A stretch of DNA of 11,679 bases from NCBI GenBank assembly GCA_018644785.1, contig JABGPV010000166.1, positions 1 to 11,679 on the forward strand, read 5' to 3'. Source of the DNA: Deltaproteobacteria bacterium (GTDB taxonomy: Bacteria; Desulfobacterota; DSM-4660; Desulfatiglandales; Desulfatiglandaceae). Positions 1 to 6,225 of this stretch are shown one piece after another (position 1 is the stretch's first letter; each line of letters starts with the position of its first letter). The notes beneath the pieces were generated by a model. It was not told the origin of the DNA. It did no database searches and saw only the letters and a program-made list of their open reading frames with translations. The position numbers and the translations under genes are program-made.

Positions 1-366
1 TCCCGTAGTCGTGGCATGACGGCGCTCGGCAACCGCAGAGAATTAGCATGCATTCACACACTTGTCATCCGAGAAACATTGAATTTTCTATTTTGCTCAT
101 TGTCCAGCACCACTACATCTTGTGGTCGAGTCCTTTTCAGATTGTTAATTCAAAAGTCACGTTTTCCTATATTAGTCTTAACTTTCGACCCACCCCGGAA
201 TAATTCAAGGTTACATCTTCCAGTCCTAACCCCGCCGTTCACGTTCATCCCACCTCAAAGTGTTGCCCCTCTCTTACAAACTCCCGAAAAAACGCTTGAA
301 CAAATTACTCCCCACGCACTATCATGATTTTCTTTGAGATACCCATCATAGAAGGAGAACCATAAA
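1..366. other. Left-edge stretch without a convincing gene
   Basis: I see no supported gene in these bases. One open frame on the + strand (16-327) starts with ATG, but it has no Shine-Dalgarno sequence, an amino-acid make-up unlike a folded protein (rich in Pro, Thr, Leu and Arg without pattern) and no recognisable domain. The last ~70 bases hold the probable promoter and ribosome binding site of the small lipoprotein gene that follows. Confidence 0.5.
296..325 (+). promoter_or_regulatory. Possible sigma70-type promoter for the small-gene cluster
   Basis: A TTGAAC box at 296-301 (4 of 6 matches to TTGACA) and a TATCAT box at 320-325 (5 of 6 to TATAAT) are separated by 18 bases. They lie about 40 bases upstream of the lipoprotein start, leaving room for a short leader with the AGAAGGAGA ribosome binding site near 350-358. 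This is pattern matching by eye only, and matches of this quality occur by chance. Confidence 0.3.
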
Positions 367-579
367 ATGAGACGTTCAAATATTCATGGTTTTTTGTTGG
401 CGCTATTGCTCATGATGTTCAGTGTTTTCATCCTTGGCGGATGTGATAGCGGTGAAAAAGTAATAGATAAAGCCACTGGGAACCAAGATGTCAAGCTGTA
501 CCATAAAATGAAAAAAGATATCGGAAAGATTGCTGACCAGCAGTCTAAAAGGTACGATGACAGCCTGGATGAAAAGTAA
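367..579 (+). CDS. Small lipoprotein, function unknown
   Basis: A 70-residue protein with a lipoprotein signal peptide. After a short basic start (MRRS) comes a hydrophobic stretch, residues ~8-23, ending in the lipobox Leu23-Gly24-Gly25-Cys26, so Cys26 would be lipidated and become the new N terminus. The residue after the Cys is Asp27, which in E. coli favours retention in the inner membrane; whether that rule holds here is unknown. The mature part is only ~45 residues, hydrophilic and Lys/Asp rich, and probably helical or disordered. The start is supported by an AGAAGGAGA ribosome binding site 8 bases before the ATG. The next gene begins one base after this stop, so the two are very likely co-transcribed. 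It resembles the many tiny lipoproteins of Gram-negative bacteria. I do not recognise a family. Confidence 0.75.
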   Translation: MRRSNIHGFLLALLLMMFSVFILGGCDSGEKVIDKATGNQDVKLYHKMKKDIGKIADQQSKRYDDSLDEK

Positions 580-580
580 G

Positions 581-829
581 ATGAAAAATCTGGTTGAACA
601 ACCATCAAAAGTCGAAGATCGAGAAGAACGTTTTGGGGAGATAGCCCAGAAGAAAGGGTACATCACCTGGCCCCAATTACTGGAGGCGCTAGAACTCCAA
701 ATTGAAGAGACTGTTGAAGGAAGGGTTCAGTTTATCGGAGAAATATTGTGCGATTTACAATTCATAACGAAATTGGAACTCCGGGACGTGCTTGAATCCA
801 TGGACAATGGTACAGCAGAAAATGAATAA
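581..829 (+). CDS. Standalone MshEN-like (GspE/PilB N-terminal) domain protein
   Basis: An 82-residue soluble protein. I chose the ATG at 581 because it follows the lipoprotein stop by one base; an in-frame TTG further upstream (530) would overlap that gene. Residues ~17-75 show two similar halves, FGEIAQKKGYIT...LLEALELQ and IGEILCDLQFIT...LRDVLESM. This matches the pattern (LG-x2-L-x3-G-x-I-T-x3-L-x2-AL-x2-Q) of the MshEN domain found at the N terminus of type II secretion and type IV pilus ATPases, some of which bind cyclic di-GMP. No ATPase domain follows, so the domain stands alone. The glycine expected in the second half is replaced (LQF). The role is unknown; a small adaptor or nucleotide sensor for the neighbouring lipoprotein or membrane protein is speculation. 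The 3' end overlaps the next gene by 8 bases. Confidence 0.65.
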   Translation: MKNLVEQPSKVEDREERFGEIAQKKGYITWPQLLEALELQIEETVEGRVQFIGEILCDLQFITKLELRDVLESMDNGTAENE

Positions 830-1016
830 CGATAAAGCACGCTATTACTCATCGGCAAGCGGGTGTTTGGTAACTATTGTTGGTTTTATCCTGTTTTTTC
901 ACTGGCCTATTGGAACCATTGCTGGAATTGCCGTGATGTTCATCGGAAAACAAATGCTGTTCCGGGAACCCACAAATGGTTCTTTTAGAATGCGCAGACG
1001 GAAGAATAAGCTATAA
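822..1016 (+). CDS. Small two-helix membrane protein, function unknown
   Basis: A 64-residue protein starting at the ATG at 822, inside the last codons of the preceding gene (8-base overlap), which suggests translational coupling. Alternative in-frame starts are the ATG at 807 and a TTG at 792; no strong ribosome binding site separates them. Residues ~14-46 form a hydrophobic block with a short turn (HWPIG), which I read as two membrane-spanning helices. A strongly basic tail (MRRRKNKL) follows and, by the positive-inside rule, probably faces the cytoplasm. I do not recognise a family. The tight packing with the lipoprotein and the MshEN-like protein suggests that all three act together at the inner membrane, but nothing in the sequence tells what they do. 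Confidence 0.6.
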   Translation: MNNDKARYYSSASGCLVTIVGFILFFHWPIGTIAGIAVMFIGKQMLFREPTNGSFRMRRRKNKL

Positions 1017-1069
1017 ACACGAAAAAAACATATGCCATATATCACCTGCACAAAAAAGAAGTCCCATAA

Positions 1070-1125
1070 AACCCATATCTCCGTGTGCGAACGATGCCAG
1101 GGAATGAAATAAATCAGTATGGGTT
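1070..1125 (-). repeat. Inverted repeat in the convergent gap, possible weak terminator
   Basis: AACCCATA (1070-1077) and TATGGGTT (1118-1125) are perfect 8-base complements separated by 40 bases. On the - strand the second arm is followed, about ten bases on, by a T-rich run (CTTCTTTTTTG). The repeat sits between the convergent ends of the small membrane protein gene and the PdxH-like gene, where a terminator is expected. The long loop makes it a weak candidate. Confidence 0.25.
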
Positions 1126-1150
1126 GAGGGTTTTGATAATGAGGGAGTTC

Positions 1151-1834
1151 TCAGGGTGCAAGATACATCCTTTCCCATGTACCGTTTTTTAAAACATAGC
1201 GCTCCCGATGGTGAATCCAGTCGAACCTTCCCTGCCAAAATTCCATTTTTTCAGGGACCAGACAGTACCCCCCCCAACCGACCGGACACGGGATGGGTTT
1301 CCCCTTGTACCGGCGTTTGATCCGATTCACTTTTTCCACCAGTTTTTCCCTTCCCGGGATGATACTGCTTTGCCGGACTGCGGATGAGGCAGCCTGATTT
1401 TCCCGCCTGCGGGCTTTCCAATCAGCATCTATCTCGCTCCGGGAGAGTTTTTGTACCTTGCCATCAATGCGGACTTGTCGTGGCGGTAAATGCCAGTAGA
1501 AAACCAAAACCGCCGACGGGTTAGCGGCCAGTTCCTTTCCTTTGTTGCTTTCATAATCTGTATAGAATGAAAACCCGCCGTGAACAAGCCCCTTAAAAAG
1601 AACGGACCTAGCGGCAGGCTTGTTTTCGGATGCTACGGTCGCTAAAGTGGCAATGTCAGGCCGAAGGAGATTTGACCAAGGTAAGACCGCCGCAAAGAGT
1701 CGTCTGATTATCCGGAGTCCGTTTGAAATCACTTTGCCTTTCGGAGACAGCCCTCCTTTACCCGTTTGGGCCTCCTTATACCAATTTAGGAATAATGTCA
1801 CAGGGTTCGGCGTTTCAGAGTCATTTCTTTCCAC
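1151..1834 (-). CDS. pdxH: Divergent pyridoxamine 5'-phosphate oxidase (PdxH) family protein
   Basis: A 227-residue FMN-dependent split-barrel protein of the PdxH family, whose classical members oxidise pyridoxine or pyridoxamine 5'-phosphate to pyridoxal 5'-phosphate in the cytoplasm. Residues 76-227 align without gaps to E. coli PdxH 67-218 (recalled from memory): ARSVLFKG, FYTDYESNK, RQVRIDGKVQKLS, WGG, EFWQG and a C-terminal LAP. FMN-contacting residues Arg76, Lys81, Tyr91, Thr92, Lys98, Gln120, Gln155, Trp200 and Arg210 are kept. Several others differ: E. coli Arg88 is Asn97, the PLP-phosphate ligands Tyr129 and Ser137 are Asp138 and Asn146, and the active-site Arg197 is Trp206 (His199 kept as His208). 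Substrate preference may therefore differ. The N-terminal part (residues 24-58) is longer and more basic than in E. coli. The start is GTG, supported by GAGG five bases upstream (1840-1843). It stands alone, convergent with the small genes to its left. Confidence 0.85.
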   Translation of the reverse strand: MERNDSETPNPVTLFLNWYKEAQTGKGGLSPKGKVISNGLRIIRRLFAAVLPWSNLLRPDIATLATVASENKPAARSVLFKGLVHGGFSFYTDYESNKGKELAANPSAVLVFYWHLPPRQVRIDGKVQKLSRSEIDADWKARRRENQAASSAVRQSSIIPGREKLVEKVNRIKRRYKGKPIPCPVGWGGYCLVPEKMEFWQGRFDWIHHRERYVLKNGTWERMYLAP

Positions 1835-1934
1835 ATTGGCCTCATTGGAATGGTGACATTTATAGCGTTAGCGTAATTGCTTGAAACCTGTATTTTGTGG
1901 CTCTTATGCTGCGAGTCCGGTTGTGTTCCGAGTT

Positions 1935-2048
1935 TCAGTACTGTTCCGATTTCTCAGCCAGACCCAACAATGCCAGATCAATCATTGAATCAGTATCTTG
2001 TAGTGGATGATAATCCTTGGCCACCCTGATGCGCAAGCATTTTTTCAG
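1935..2048 (-). pseudogene. Short coding-like scrap, unknown family
   Basis: Read on the - strand, the last 30 codons before the TGA at 1937-1935 give RVAKDYHPLQDTDSM followed by IDLALLGLAEKSEQY, a composition typical of a real helical protein tail. Upstream in the same frame there is no start codon with a ribosome binding site, and the frame soon runs into the inverted repeat at 2072. A neighbouring frame just upstream reads PSDWTSAAEKMLA, so a frameshift may separate two parts of one gene. I do not recognise the protein. It could also be chance. Confidence 0.2.
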
Positions 2049-2071
2049 CTGCCGAGGTCCAGTCCGACGGC

Positions 2072-2262
2072 AATTCCGGGGTCAGTATATCTATTTCTTG
2101 ACTCAGGCACAAGAACAGACAACATCCGCGGGCATGCGCGAACGGGTCGCCCACCGGGCGATGTGCGTTTTGCGTCCCGCCTGGAACACTTCCCCGGCAG
2201 GAGGTTGAGATCCCGAAAGAAAACCAAAGAAGCGTGGTAATCTATATAATGTCCCCGGAATT
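2072..2262. repeat. Inverted-repeat-bounded segment, possible RAYT/IS200-type relic or MITE
   Basis: AATTCCGGGG at 2072-2081 is repeated as its reverse complement at 2253-2262. The match continues imperfectly inward: the next twelve bases are TCAGTATATCTA on the left and ACATTATATAGA on the right, identical at eight positions. The two arms enclose ~170 bases with no recognisable gene. From memory, motifs of the type AATTCCGGGGACA...TATA are common in delta-proteobacterial genomes next to REP-associated (Y1, IS200/IS605-like) transposase genes; I cannot verify this here. No transposase remains in the interior. The structure fits a non-autonomous, REPIN- or MITE-like element. Confidence 0.45.
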
Positions 2263-2294
2263 CGGCAGGGAAGAGGGCCGGGATTGTATTGATC

Positions 2295-2399
2295 ATGGAA
2301 AAGGATGGGGATGATAAGTATTGGATCAAGTTAAATGCGCTTGTCTCGATGTATGAGCTGCCCATTGATCTTTGGAAAACAGCGCCACCGGGCGGTTGA
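2295..2399 (+). CDS. Possible 34-residue ORF or gene fragment
   Basis: ATG at 2295 opens a 34-codon frame, MEKDGDDKYWIKLNALVSMY and then ELPIDLWKTAPPGG, whose amino-acid make-up looks protein-like (charged start, amphipathic middle). The open frame extends upstream to 2250 without another start. I see no ribosome binding site and no known family. It may be a remnant left beside the inverted-repeat segment, or chance. Confidence 0.18.
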   Translation: MEKDGDDKYWIKLNALVSMYELPIDLWKTAPPGG

Positions 2400-2491
2400 T
2401 TAAAGCCGGTGTTGCTTTGAGGCGGTTAAATCCTTATAACGCGAGGCCAGTAATTATCTCAACCATAGAATTAGGTTGGGACAAACGAATT

Positions 2492-5400
2492 TTAATCCAT
2501 ACTGGCTCCGACAATCTTAATTTCCTCATCCGTGAGGTCATACAGCTTATAGACCAGTTTGTCTATCTGGCGGTCGGTCGCTTCTATTTGGCGTTCTGTC
2601 AGCGTTTGGGTTTGCGGGAGAGTGGAATTTGTAAGCTGCTTGTTTAAATCAAGTATCTGGTTGACGAGACAGCCCATTTTTTCGTGCAGAGCAACGTCGG
2701 TAGGGTCGTTGAAGTTGATGGTGCGGATTGGGAGTTGTTGAATGTAAATTATTTTCAGCCGATAGAAACCACCCTGAACTTTATCGCATATATGCGTAAG
2801 GAAAAACCTCATAGTTTTAGAATTGAGAACACCAAGTAGATACTTATCGCTACTTACGATCATCTGATTGTTATCGTTGCCATAATAACCTGATCCATCA
2901 AAAGCAAAGGCGGCAACCTCTGCACTTATGCCGGGCCATAATATTTTCGGTTTTTCAAATTCGGCATAATAATCGACAGTATCCTGAATTTCATGCCACT
3001 GATAAGATCCCGGCTTTCGGCCATGCCATTTTTCACCTTTCCAACCTTTTGGGCGTGGCATGAGCCGTTCCTTGAACTGTGACAGATACTTCTTGATGGC
3101 GACGTATTTCCCAATAGCAATGCCGCGCCTTGTGAATAGTACATACTTGTCACTGTATGGGGGTTTGTAACGTTTGATGTCTCGTCCGGCAAGAAATGGT
3201 TTTATGATTTCATCGCTTTTTGGGTCTTCGGCAACAAGTTTGTTCCGGGTCGCTTCGTCAATAACGAATGCTCTATTGAAGCCTGTCTTAATTCCATAAT
3301 AAATTTTCCCATTAACATGCTCCCCCAATGGCACCCCTTTGTTTCTAAGTTTTTCCAGTAATCCCTGCTCCGCCTTGGGGACGAGGGACCAGTCGGATTT
3401 ATCCAGGGAATCCCGGCGCACTTTGTAATGGTTTTTATGGACATGCGCCTGAAGGTCGGAGAAATCCAGAGACTTCATGATGGTCACTCTGAAATCAGGC
3501 GCGGGGGCGTTTTTCTGAAGGGTTATGATGCAGGGGTAGGTGGTGGCCCGCTGAAAGACCCGCAACGCTCCGAAATCAATGATTTCTTGGATGTGCCGCT
3601 CTTTCAGCCATAGACGAATGGGTTTCCCGTAATTGGCCCGAAGCCATTTGTTGGCAACGATATAGGAAAAAAATCCTTCCTCTTTCAAAAGAGAAAACCC
3701 TTTTTGGATGAAATAAATATAGAGATCGGCTACCCCGTTATACACTGAAAAATGCTTCTGAAGATAGGGTTTAGAATCCGATAGGCCCTCCTGACGGACA
3801 TACGGTGGATTCCCGATCACCGCATCAAATCCGCCATTTTTCATAATATCAGAAAACTCATTCTCCCAGTCAAAAGCGTTGATCCGATACATTTCTTCAT
3901 CATCGAAAAGATTTAACTGTCCATCATAGAAATCAGAGCCTATCAGGGAATTGCCGCATTTGATATTGTTCCCCAAATCAGGCAATGCACGTTGCTGAAA
4001 AAGAGAAAGCTGGCGTTGAATTGTCTCTTCGTCTTCGCCTTCCAAAACTTTGAGCAGAAGAGATAACTTTGTCACCTCCACGGTTTGGTGGTCGATATCG
4101 ACTCCATAAATATTGTTCAGAAGGATTCTCTTTCGCTCGCCGGTCGTCAACCGCCAATCGTCACTTGATTTCTGATACAGACATGGATTCTTACCTTTCG
4201 CCCATTTGACCGGATCATCTTTTACATACTTCTCACGATGCCAATCCAAAAGATACTGGTAGGCACCGAGCAGAAAAGAGCCTGATCCAACATGCAGGGT
4301 CAAGTATCTTGAGTTTGCTGATGCCACCACGAGGCCCCGGCTTCTTTCCTTCAACAAGTTTGCCGACAGTCTCTTTAACGATGTAATCAACTATGTAGGT
4401 AGGGGTGTAATAAACCCCTCCTGCCTTCCTCACCTCTGGCTTGAGTTCAATGACTGCACGGTGCCCTGGAGTAAGGCGAATGACTTTCCCGAGAAACTGT
4501 TCATAGACCTGTCCCAAAATATCTGATGGAAGGACGGAAAACTCATATGGGCTGTCTGGATAATAGAGATTTTTGAGAATATCCTTAAGGATCTTGTCAT
4601 CCAGATTTAAATCAGGCGTGAGGGCGTCTATATCAGTAGAACGACCTTTTTCTGGGCGGAAATAAAAAAGACCGGAATTGTAACGTGCATCAGCCTCTCT
4701 AAAAAGTTGAAAAAGGCGTTTGTAAACCCTTTCGCCGTTCTGGAGTGCCATTAGCCTGCCGTAGTCTTCAACTCCACGATCTTCGCAGATCCGCAGAAAA
4801 ATAATTCGGTCTATTGTTCGCTGGACTGAAAAGTTGACCTCTCTTTGAGAAAGCCCCTCATTCCGAAGGGCAATGTTGCGAGCAAGAAGCTCACGCCAAC
4901 GCTCAATCTCTTCCAGAAAAGCGGTATCAACCTCAGCCGTTCCCTTCTTCTTTCGCTTTGACTCAACGTATTTATCAAAAGACCCTTTCAGGATGGATTC
5001 ATGAGAAAAGATTCCGGCTATCTCATCCCATTTGTCTTTGTAATCCGAAAATTTAAGATACATGACTCGGGCATTTGAGGCTTTATCTGTTTTGACTGGC
5101 TTCACCCGGCAATCATAAACGGCAAATTCTTCAAAATCTGTGAGAATACTGAGAGGGAGCTTGGCGCTCCACGCATATCTTCGCAATTGGTAGGCCGGGT
5201 GAATATCCTCTTTGATATTGACGGATGGCTTTTTCGCTTCCAGGAAGAATTTACGAGTACCGCCGATGCGAAAACAATAATCAGGGGCTTTTGTGACACC
5301 ACCTACCTTGATGGCATCTTCATGAATCACATCCTTGTAGGCTTCAGAGTAGCCGTTTTTGTTGGTGACATCCCAACCCAGTTCTTCCATTAATGGGTTG

Positions 5401-5507
5401 ATGTATTCGAGGCGGACTTGGGTTTCGTTGTATTTTCCGCTTTTGTAGGAATCGAGATTGTATCTGAATCTGTCTGTCAGTTCGAGGATTCTGGCGGGTA
5501 CAGGCAT
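2492..5507 (-). pseudogene. Type IIG-like restriction-modification enzyme, frameshifted in the SAM-binding motif
   Basis: Repaired, this gene encodes about 1,004 residues combining restriction and methylation, as in Eco57I-type enzymes: N-terminal nuclease, adenine-N6 methylase, C-terminal target-recognition region. The start ATG (5507) follows GAGG by five bases. The nuclease has a PD-(D/E)XK site: Asp76 (PDY), then Glu90 and Lys92 (LEAKK). GVYYTPTYIVDYIV before the methylase core matches motif X; motif I reads DPAC and should continue GSGSF; motif IV is NPPY at ~566-569. The region from ~730 (GKIYYGIKTGFNRAF) onward resembles TaqI/Eco57I specificity domains. One extra T (4289 or 4290) between DPAC (Asp403-Cys406) and GSGSF shifts the frame. 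The first part then ends at 4233 as a 424-residue protein, and the rest lies in a frame open from ~4390 whose first ~35 residues are artefactual. No slippery sequence is present, so this is a broken gene or an assembly error. No separate methylase or specificity gene is nearby. Confidence 0.85.
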
Positions 5508-5580
5508 GGCTACCTCAATTATAGTTATCTGGCAGTGCAGGAATAGTGGATTAAATGTCTAAGGTCGTTTCATACGGATT

Positions 5581-5610
5581 TTATCGGCATATTTTTTTTG
5601 GGGCCGATAA
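5581..5610. repeat. 8-bp inverted repeat upstream of the restriction gene
   Basis: TTATCGGC (5581-5588) and GCCGATAA (5603-5610) are perfect complements around a 14-base loop containing a run of eight T. It lies about 75 bases upstream of the restriction-modification start on the - strand. No T-run follows the stem on either strand, so it is not a standard terminator. It could be an operator-like dyad or a leader hairpin. Confidence 0.3.
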
Positions 5611-5733
5611 TAATACGTTCGAGCGATTGGCTCAAGCGTTTTCCCTGTGCTCCGCTGGAATCGTGGCCGCCTTCCCGAACATCAAGCGTACAAAAGATAG
5701 AAATCGAAACCGCTTTCTTGGATGAGTGTATTT

Positions 5734-5780
5734 AAAAAACGTATCCGGCAACACAGGGACCAAGCTGAAGTATTGCCGGA
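5734..5780 (-). terminator. Candidate Rho-independent terminator, - strand
   Basis: On the - strand, TCCGGCAA (5780-5773) and TTGCCGGA (5751-5744) form a perfect 8-bp GC-rich stem with a 21-base loop, followed four bases later by six T (5739-5734). It could stop leftward transcription coming from the glycyl radical operon before the restriction gene. The large loop and the gap before the T-run lower the score. Confidence 0.4.
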
Positions 5781-6039
5781 AAATGAAATCAACCAATGCG
5801 GGCGGGTAAAATATCAATCGGAGGGCTGTTATCCGTAGTTTCGCTAGGGCCTTTTTCTATAATAACAAGCGAATATGACCGCCGTATCGCCACGCATCAA
5901 AAATTGATTGGGTGCTTGGGAATAAATTTTCAGGTCCCTGCGACGGAAAGCTGCCAGAGGTATCCTTCTGTGGGATGAAAATTACTTGACGTAACAATAA
6001 TATAGGTAGCTCCGCGTCGAGCTGAGGGTCAAAAACTGC

Positions 6040-6138
6040 CTATTTTTCCAATTCTTCCTTAACTGCAAACCCGATCTTTGCCAAGGTGTACGGCTTCTTT
6101 ATGTATTTTCCCGCCCCAAACTCCTGGGCAAGGTCCAT
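6040..6138 (-). pseudogene. C-terminal remnant of a response-regulator receiver domain
   Basis: A 32-codon frame ending in TAG (6042-6040) reads MDLAQEFGAGKYIKKPYTLA and ends KIGFAVKEELEK. This is the end of a receiver (REC) domain: the GAGKYIKKP segment carries the invariant Lys-Pro pair (Lys109 of CheY), followed by the last helix. Tails of this style are common in hybrid histidine kinases of delta-proteobacteria. A stop codon (TAA) lies two codons upstream of the ATG, and the phospho-acceptor Asp and the rest of the domain are missing. Another protein-like scrap (YEFQLKQALGK) precedes it in a different frame, which points to decay rather than a functional mini-protein. Confidence 0.6.
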
Positions 6139-6197
6139 CTCTTTTTACCAAGTGCCTGTTTTAGTTGAAACTCATACTTTACTTAGTTATCGTCAAG

Positions 6198-6225
6198 GGC
6201 CAGATTGTCTGTTTCCAATCTAGCC
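6198..6225 (-). other. 10-bp hairpin overlapping the activase stop codon
   Basis: The - strand RNA GGCUAGAUUG pairs fully (one G-U pair) with CAAUCUGGCC around an 8-base loop. The UAG stop of the activase gene is inside the left arm. No U-run follows (the next bases are CUUGACGAUAAC), so this is not a standard intrinsic terminator. It may protect the 3' end of the message or act with Rho. It is the strongest stem I noticed in the window. Confidence 0.5.

Larger units (their letters stand above)
1835..2491. other. Gene-poor, eroded intergenic region
   Basis: No intact gene of normal size is supported here. The stretch contains a short coding-like scrap on the - strand (1935-2048), a ~190-base segment bounded by an inverted repeat (2072-2262) and a 34-codon open frame on the + strand (2295-2399), each listed separately. 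Open frames covering 2007-2240 on the + strand and 2045-2365 on the - strand run through the repeat-bounded segment and look like chance. Together with the broken restriction gene next to it, the region looks like a site of past insertions and decay. Confidence 0.5.
5508..6039. other. Gene-poor region upstream of the restriction gene
   Basis: No convincing gene. Open frames of about 60 codons on either strand (5632-5817 on -, 5796-5978 on +) lack ribosome binding sites and recognisable motifs. The stretch holds two hairpin-forming inverted repeats, listed separately. A TATAAT lies on the - strand at 5521-5516, but it is too close to the restriction gene start to serve it while keeping the ribosome binding site in the message. 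Confidence 0.45.

Noticed and set aside
16..327. 103-codon open frame on the + strand
   Set aside because: It has no ribosome binding site, an amino-acid make-up without domain character and no recognised motif; its end overlaps the likely promoter of the lipoprotein gene.
2045..2365. 106-codon open frame on the - strand through the inverted-repeat segment
   Set aside because: It reads through both repeat arms and has no ribosome binding site; the translation does not resemble a transposase or any other known protein.
4283..4295. Programmed ribosomal frameshift in the restriction gene
   Set aside because: No slippery heptamer or downstream structure is visible at GCATGTTGGATC; a one-base insertion explains it more simply.
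4290..4390. N-terminal ~33 residues (MITSLKRLSANLL...) of the second restriction-enzyme frame as a separate methylase start
   Set aside because: This part is the out-of-frame reading of the conserved sequence encoding KLVEGKKPGPRGG and DPAC; the true protein only begins at GSGSF in this frame.
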